Under the pieces are notes generated by a model. It searched no databases. It saw only the letters and a program-made list of their open reading frames with translations, and was not told the origin of the DNA. A stretch of 64,000 nt of DNA from assembly GCA_035606355.1 (NCBI GenBank), contig DATNFO010000003.1:33791-97790 (forward strand), read 5' to 3'. The stretch comes from Sulfopaludibacter sp035606355 (GTDB lineage Bacteria > Acidobacteriota > Terriglobia > Bryobacterales > Bryobacteraceae). Below, piece by piece: positions 59,711 to 64,000 of the stretch (its first letter is position 1; each line of letters opens with the position of its first letter). The position numbers and the translations under genes were made by a program.

Positions 59711-60784
59711 TTAGGCGGTCGCCTCCAGCGATTGCAGAATTGCACGAATGTAGCCGTAGCAGAACGCGAAACTCTGCAGGCCGGCTGGGTCGTTTGGCGC
59801 CTGCGGGACGTGGTCGGGCATCAGCAGATACGGGTAGCCCACCTCCTGGTACACGCGCGCGGCCTTCACGAAATCGATGTCGCCCTCGTCCGGGTAGACC
59901 TCCAGGAATTCGTTGCGGTGCCCGCGAATGTTGCGGAAGTGCACGTTGAAAATCTTCTTGCGCGTGCCGAAGTAGCGAATCACGTCGAAGATTTCTTTCC
60001 CCGGGTCGGCAAGCATTTCGGAAACCGTGCCCTGGCAAAAGTTGAGCCCGTGGTAAGGCGATTCGCGAATCGCGATGAAGCGCTTGAGACCCTCCACCGT
60101 GCCGAGCACGCGGTCCACACCCTGGTAACCTTCCGGCGGCACGCCCGGATCGTGCGGATGGCACGCCATGCGGATCTTGTTCTCGTTCGCCACCGGAATC
60201 ACTCGATCCAGAAAATACGTGATGCGCTCCCAAAAACGATCGGCAGTCACGCGGCCCGCCCGGGTCAGCGGCGTCGCCGGATGCGCTTTGGCGAGCGACC
60301 ATTGCGAGTACGTGGCATCGCCCCGGCCCGGCACGCGTCCCGTCCGCAGCACGCCCAGTATGCTCATGTTGTACTTGATGGACGGAATGCCCACGTCCGC
60401 GCAGTTACGGATCATGGTCTGCACCGCGTCGATATCGCGATCGCGTTCGGGCGATTCGCCGAGCACGATCGCGCCATGCTTTTCCTTATCGATGTGGCTG
60501 GACGTGAGAAACGGCAGCGCGATGCCTTCGATCTTGATCTTGTGGCGCTCAGCCATCCCGAGCATCGCCTTCAGCTCTTCGCGCGTGGCGTAGAGGCGGC
60601 CGTCGGCGACTGCGGGGTAGCCGGTGATGTCGCGAACCCCGTAGCGCGCCAGATAGGCAAGGTGCTCGTCGTTGGTGGGCGCGCTCTGACAGCCCAAACG
60701 CATGCGGACCGGGGTCGCGGCAGCGCGGGCGGTCTGCGGCAGCGCGGCAACTGCCGGCAGGCTCAGAAAACTGCGGCGGTTCAT
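59711..60784 (-). CDS. Secreted mannonate dehydratase (UxuA)-like protein
   Basis: 357 residues: N-terminal signal with NRRSFLSLPAVAAL (twin-arginine-like), then a xylose-isomerase-like TIM barrel with the UxuA metal-site motif ACHPHDPGVPPEGY near residue 204 and SPYHGLNFCQGT near 245. UxuA dehydrates D-mannonate to 2-keto-3-deoxygluconate. The exported form is common in soil acidobacteria and may use another sugar acid. First gene of a pair with the epimerase. Confidence 0.82.
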   Translation of the reverse strand: MNRRSFLSLPAVAALPQTARAAATPVRMRLGCQSAPTNDEHLAYLARYGVRDITGYPAVADGRLYATREELKAMLGMAERHKIKIEGIALPFLTSSHIDKEKHGAIVLGESPERDRDIDAVQTMIRNCADVGIPSIKYNMSILGVLRTGRVPGRGDATYSQWSLAKAHPATPLTRAGRVTADRFWERITYFLDRVIPVANENKIRMACHPHDPGVPPEGYQGVDRVLGTVEGLKRFIAIRESPYHGLNFCQGTVSEMLADPGKEIFDVIRYFGTRKKIFNVHFRNIRGHRNEFLEVYPDEGDIDFVKAARVYQEVGYPYLLMPDHVPQAPNDPAGLQSFAFCYGYIRAILQSLEATA

Positions 60785-60804
60785 GCGGTTAGTATACTGG
60801 TCCG

Positions 60805-63615
60805 ATGCGGTTATTTGCGCTGCTGGTTTGTGCCGGCGCTATAGGAGCTTCGGGGGCTCCGTCTTTTGTCACCTTCGAAAGCGGGCAGGTGCGGCCGCTG
60901 GCGATGTCGCCGGACGGCAAATTGCTGTTCGCGGCGAACACTCCGAATTCGACCCTGGAAATTTTCGACCTGACTGCTGCTCCGCCGCGCCTCGTCGCTC
61001 GCGTGCCTGTCGGCCTGGAGCCCGTCACGGTAGCGCCTCGCAGCAATACCGAAGTGTGGGTGGCCAACCTGGTTTCCGATTCCGTCAGCATCGTTTCCCT
61101 GACCGGCACGCCCCACGTGGTGCGCACGCTGCTCGTGGGCGATGAGCCTCGCGATATCGTGTTCGCCGGATCGCCGCAGCGCGCCTTCGTCACCACCGCG
61201 CATCGCGGGCAGCAGCGCAGCGACCCATCCATCGCGAACGTGCCCGGCGCGGGCGATCCGCAATTCACTACGGCCGGCGTGCCGCGCGCCGACGTGTGGG
61301 TCTTCGACCCGGCAAATCCCGGCGGCGGCGTCGGAGGGACTCCGCTCAAGATCCTAAGCTTCTTCATGGATACCCCGCGCGCACTGGCCGTGAGCCCGGA
61401 CCGAAGCACCGTTTACGTCGCCGGCTTCAAAACCGGCAACCAGACAACCACTGTGCAGCAGGGTCGCGTATGCACCGGCTTCGTCGCCAACAAGCCCTGC
61501 ACGCTGCCGGATGGTGCGGTGAGCCCGGGCGGAAATCCCGGACCGGCCATGAATGCGGCCGGCGATCCCGCGCCCGAGGTCGGTCTGATCGCGAAGTTCA
61601 ACAACGCGACAGGCCATTGGGAAGACGAGCTGCGGCGCACCTGGGATTCGTCGATTCGTTTCAAGCTGCCGGATACCGACGTCTTCGCGGTCGACGCCAA
61701 CGCGCTGACGCAAACGGCGGCGTACGCTCACGTCGGCACCACGCTCTTCAATATGGCCGTGAATCCGGTGACCGGCGCGCTGTACGTTTCCAACACCGAC
61801 GCACGCAACGAGGTTCGTTTCGAGGGTCCGGGCAAGTTCGCCGGGCATACGGTGCAAGGGCATCTGGCCGAAGCCCGGGTGTCGGTGATCGCCGGCGGCG
61901 CGGTGGCGTCGCGGCATCTGAATAAGCATCTGAACTATGCGGTGCTGGCCGGCGCTCCGGGGTTCGATGCCACGGCGAAATCGCATTCGCTCTCCATGCC
62001 CGTGGACATGGCGGTTTCAGGCGATGGCAAAACGCTGTATGTCGCGGCCTTTGGCTCGAGCAAGATCGGCGTGTTCGGAACGAAGTCGCTGGAGGACGAT
62101 AGCTTCAATCCGGTGACTGCCAGCGCGGCGTACCTGACGGTGAGCGGCGGCGGTCCCAGCGGGCTCGCGCTGGACGAAGGTCGCGGCCGCCTCTACGTGC
62201 TCACGCGGTTCGACGATGCCGTCAAGGTGGTGGATCTGCGCGCGGCCCGCGAAATCGCGGCCGTCCACATGCCGAATCCGGAGCCGCCGGCGGTGACCCT
62301 TGGCCGACCGATGCTCTACGACGTGACGCGTTTCTCCGGCAACGGAGAAGCATCGTGCGCGAGCTGCCACATCTACGGCGATATGGACGACATCGCCTGG
62401 GACCTCGGCAATCCCGACGCCTCCGTCTCCACCAGCCAGATCCCGATCAACTTCGGCGGGCTGATTCCGTTTCTGGTTGCGCTGAATGCCACGGGCCTCG
62501 ATTCGCCGCTGAACGGGAGCAACAAAGCTACCGATTTTCATCCGATGAAGGGGCCGTTCACCACCCAGACGCTGCGCGGCCTGCAGTTCTCCGGAGCCAT
62601 GCACTGGCGCGGCGACCGGAGCGTTGGCGCGCTGGGAAGCGATCCGTTCGACGCGATTACTTCGTTTCTGAACTTTCAGCCGGCGTTTCACGATCTGGTG
62701 GGGAGTCCCGATTTGCCGTCGCGGTCGGACATGCAGGCGTTTGCGGATTTCGTGATGCAGATTCTGCCTCCGCCGAATCCGGTGCGGAATCTGGACAACT
62801 CGCTGACGGCGTCGCAGCAGAGGGGAGCGGACTTCTTTTCGGGATCGCGGCCGTCGGACGGAATTGTTTCGGCGGCGCTGGACGCGATTGTGGGGAAGGC
62901 GTCTTTTACCTGCGATGGGTGCCATACGCTCGATCCCTCGTCGGGGTTCTTCGGGACGGGAGGGAATCAGAGCTTTGAGGGGCTGCCGCAGATCGTCAAG
63001 ATCCCGCATCTGCGCAATGCGTACGCCAAGGTCGGGATGTTCGGGACACCGTCGGTCGGCTTTTTCAGCGCTCCGGACAGCGGCAACATGGGCGACCAGG
63101 TCCGCGGCTACGGCTTCACGGGCGATGGCTCGACGGACACTCTGTTCCGCTTCCTGAGCGCGGCGGTGTTCAATCCGACGGCCACTTCCGGGTTTCCGCA
63201 GAACAATCCGGACGGCACGCGGAGGGATGTCGAGCAATTCATTCTGGCCTTCGATTCGGATCTGGCCCCGGTCGTCGGCCAGCAGGTGACGCTGACGGCA
63301 TCGAATGCCGCTGCTGTGGGTTCCAGGATCAGCCTGTTGATGGCACGAGCCGGAGCGACGTTCGTGAGTAAGTCGCTGGGCGGAGTCACGACGGAATGCG
63401 ACCTGGTGGCGAGCGTCGTGGTGAACGGAAGCTTGCTCAGTTACCTCTACGATCCCGCCTCGCGGACGTTCATCCCGGCTGATACATCGCCGAACTTGTC
63501 AGACGCCGGACTGAGGAGCTTGGCAGGAGAAGTGACTTACACGGCAGTGCCCCCGGGCAGCGGACCGAGAATGGTCTACGGCACCGGTCGACTGCGCAGG
63601 CCGGCAAGGTACTGA
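60805..63615 (+). CDS. Secreted beta-propeller fused to a di-heme cytochrome c domain
   Basis: 936 residues. Signal peptide (about 1-17), a YncE/lactonase-like beta-propeller (about 20-490) with YVTN-type blades such as GLALDEGRGRLYVLTRFDD, and a cytochrome domain with two CxxCH sites: C518-C521-H522 (CASCHIYG) and C703-C706-H707 (CDGCHTLD), spaced as in di-heme cytochrome c peroxidase/MauG relatives. A C-terminal beta tail follows (about 830-936). It is likely a periplasmic or surface redox enzyme; oxidised substrate unknown. Transcribed divergently from the UxuA-like gene, 20 bp apart. Confidence 0.86.
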   Translation: MRLFALLVCAGAIGASGAPSFVTFESGQVRPLAMSPDGKLLFAANTPNSTLEIFDLTAAPPRLVARVPVGLEPVTVAPRSNTEVWVANLVSDSVSIVSLTGTPHVVRTLLVGDEPRDIVFAGSPQRAFVTTAHRGQQRSDPSIANVPGAGDPQFTTAGVPRADVWVFDPANPGGGVGGTPLKILSFFMDTPRALAVSPDRSTVYVAGFKTGNQTTTVQQGRVCTGFVANKPCTLPDGAVSPGGNPGPAMNAAGDPAPEVGLIAKFNNATGHWEDELRRTWDSSIRFKLPDTDVFAVDANALTQTAAYAHVGTTLFNMAVNPVTGALYVSNTDARNEVRFEGPGKFAGHTVQGHLAEARVSVIAGGAVASRHLNKHLNYAVLAGAPGFDATAKSHSLSMPVDMAVSGDGKTLYVAAFGSSKIGVFGTKSLEDDSFNPVTASAAYLTVSGGGPSGLALDEGRGRLYVLTRFDDAVKVVDLRAAREIAAVHMPNPEPPAVTLGRPMLYDVTRFSGNGEASCASCHIYGDMDDIAWDLGNPDASVSTSQIPINFGGLIPFLVALNATGLDSPLNGSNKATDFHPMKGPFTTQTLRGLQFSGAMHWRGDRSVGALGSDPFDAITSFLNFQPAFHDLVGSPDLPSRSDMQAFADFVMQILPPPNPVRNLDNSLTASQQRGADFFSGSRPSDGIVSAALDAIVGKASFTCDGCHTLDPSSGFFGTGGNQSFEGLPQIVKIPHLRNAYAKVGMFGTPSVGFFSAPDSGNMGDQVRGYGFTGDGSTDTLFRFLSAAVFNPTATSGFPQNNPDGTRRDVEQFILAFDSDLAPVVGQQVTLTASNAAAVGSRISLLMARAGATFVSKSLGGVTTECDLVASVVVNGSLLSYLYDPASRTFIPADTSPNLSDAGLRSLAGEVTYTAVPPGSGPRMVYGTGRLRRPARY

Positions 63616-63633
63616 CCGGGCTCCCGCCCGGTC
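63614..63633. repeat. GACCGGGC palindrome of the GACCGG family
   Basis: GACCGGGC-TCCC-GCCCGGTC, perfect 8-bp arms, starting at the cytochrome-gene stop. Same core as the repeats at 178, 32606, 38279 and 38318. Confidence 0.65.
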
Positions 63634-63642
63634 AAAAAATGA

Positions 63643-63670
63643 AAAAGCCCGATCCGAAGATCGGGCTTTT
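63643..63670 (-). terminator. rRNA operon terminator
   Basis: On the minus strand AAAAGCCCGATC-TTCG-GATCGGGCTTTTT: a perfect 12-bp stem closed by a UUCG tetraloop and followed by U residues, just past the 5S gene. It is a strong terminator and can work in both directions, also for the cytochrome gene. Confidence 0.88.
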
Positions 63671-63679
63671 CGAAATAAA

Positions 63680-63795
<116 letters not shown>

Positions 63796-63908
63796 AAAGC
63801 GGATGACAATTTGGCCTGAAGCTGTTTGAGGCTTCTTGCCGGAATATTGACGGGCCTAGAACACAAGACTTTGGAAAGCAGCGTCGCCATGCGTACGCAG
63901 TAAATTTT

Positions 63909-64000
63909 ATGGTCAAGCCGAACGGGCAATTAGTAACGGTAAGCTCAACGTATTACTACGCTTACACATCCGTCCTATCAAACAGGTAGTCTTCCTGTGC
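63909..64000 (-). rRNA. rrl: 23S ribosomal RNA, 3' end (runs off the window)
   Basis: The minus strand contains GTTGAGCTTACC and GTACTAAT-like GTTACTAATTGCCCG, ending in CGGCTTGACC, as in the last nucleotides of bacterial 23S rRNA. The 3' end at about 63909 is approximate. The spacer to 5S (63796-63908) contains no tRNA that I can see. Confidence 0.88.

Noticed and set aside
63796..63908. tRNA in the rRNA spacer
   Set aside because: No cloverleaf or TTCRA arm can be made out in the 23S-5S spacer.

Overview
The window looks like a chromosomal segment of a soil Acidobacteriota of the Solibacter/Bryobacter type (Bryobacterales). The basis is protein content, not a database search: a secreted protein ending in what I recognise as the Solibacter-type C-terminal domain (42392-44653), a PEP-CTERM surface protein (7000-9933), a DUF4159 protein, many secreted TPR proteins, fairly high GC, and dispersed palindromic repeats of the kind common in large soil genomes. 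Core genes (guaB, folD, coaE, rpsT, dgt, der, smpB, galU, and a 5S/23S end at the right edge) show ordinary chromosome rather than a plasmid or prophage. I see no CRISPR array, tRNA, insertion sequence or phage module.

Layout. 1-6.1 kb: start of an ArsR regulator with its operator, a secreted amidohydrolase, a secreted TPR protein, and a symporter/permease pair closed by a strong terminator. 6.2-10 kb: an AT-hook-like small protein, a modular repeat block, and a 977-residue PEP-CTERM repeat protein. 10-13.1 kb: htrA, coaE, folD and a small gene, coupled. 13.2-17.6 kb: three overlapping signalling genes (PAS kinase, receiver, hybrid kinase). 17.6-25.6 kb: guaB, DUF4159, Ser/Thr kinase, rpsT, dgt, TPR protein, a small ATPase operon, a YjbR protein and a Tat-exported oxidoreductase. 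25.7-27.3 kb: a radical SAM protein resembling tetraether lipid synthases. 27.4-38.8 kb: TauE, a ParA-like ATPase, a methyltransferase, bactofilin, der, a siroheme-synthesis dehydrogenase, Uma2, DinG/QueD, ferredoxin, galU/glcD and smpB.

38.9-46.4 kb is the most distinctive region. A secretin with a C-terminal cohesin-like domain, two pseudopilins and a large secreted protein lie head to tail. The pilin/pilin and pilin/secreted-protein junctions overlap by the same 26 nt with similar sequence. After a terminator come a repeat protein with an LPXTG-like C-terminal signal and, next to it, a class D/E-like sortase. Together they look like a cell-surface assembly and anchoring locus.

46.4-64 kb: an aminotransferase, a second copy of the 6.5-kb repeat block, a TonB-C protein, msrPQ, a zinc-ribbon pair, a TPR protein, then a damaged zone: two adjacent frameshifted genes (53964-54799) and a tripartite efflux operon whose EmrB-like pump has lost about three membrane segments (56073-57309). 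After that come a proline-racemase-family epimerase with a secreted mannonate-dehydratase-like protein, a beta-propeller/cytochrome c fusion, the rRNA terminator, 5S rRNA and the 23S 3' end. The clustered lesions could be true decay or assembly error; only reads can decide.
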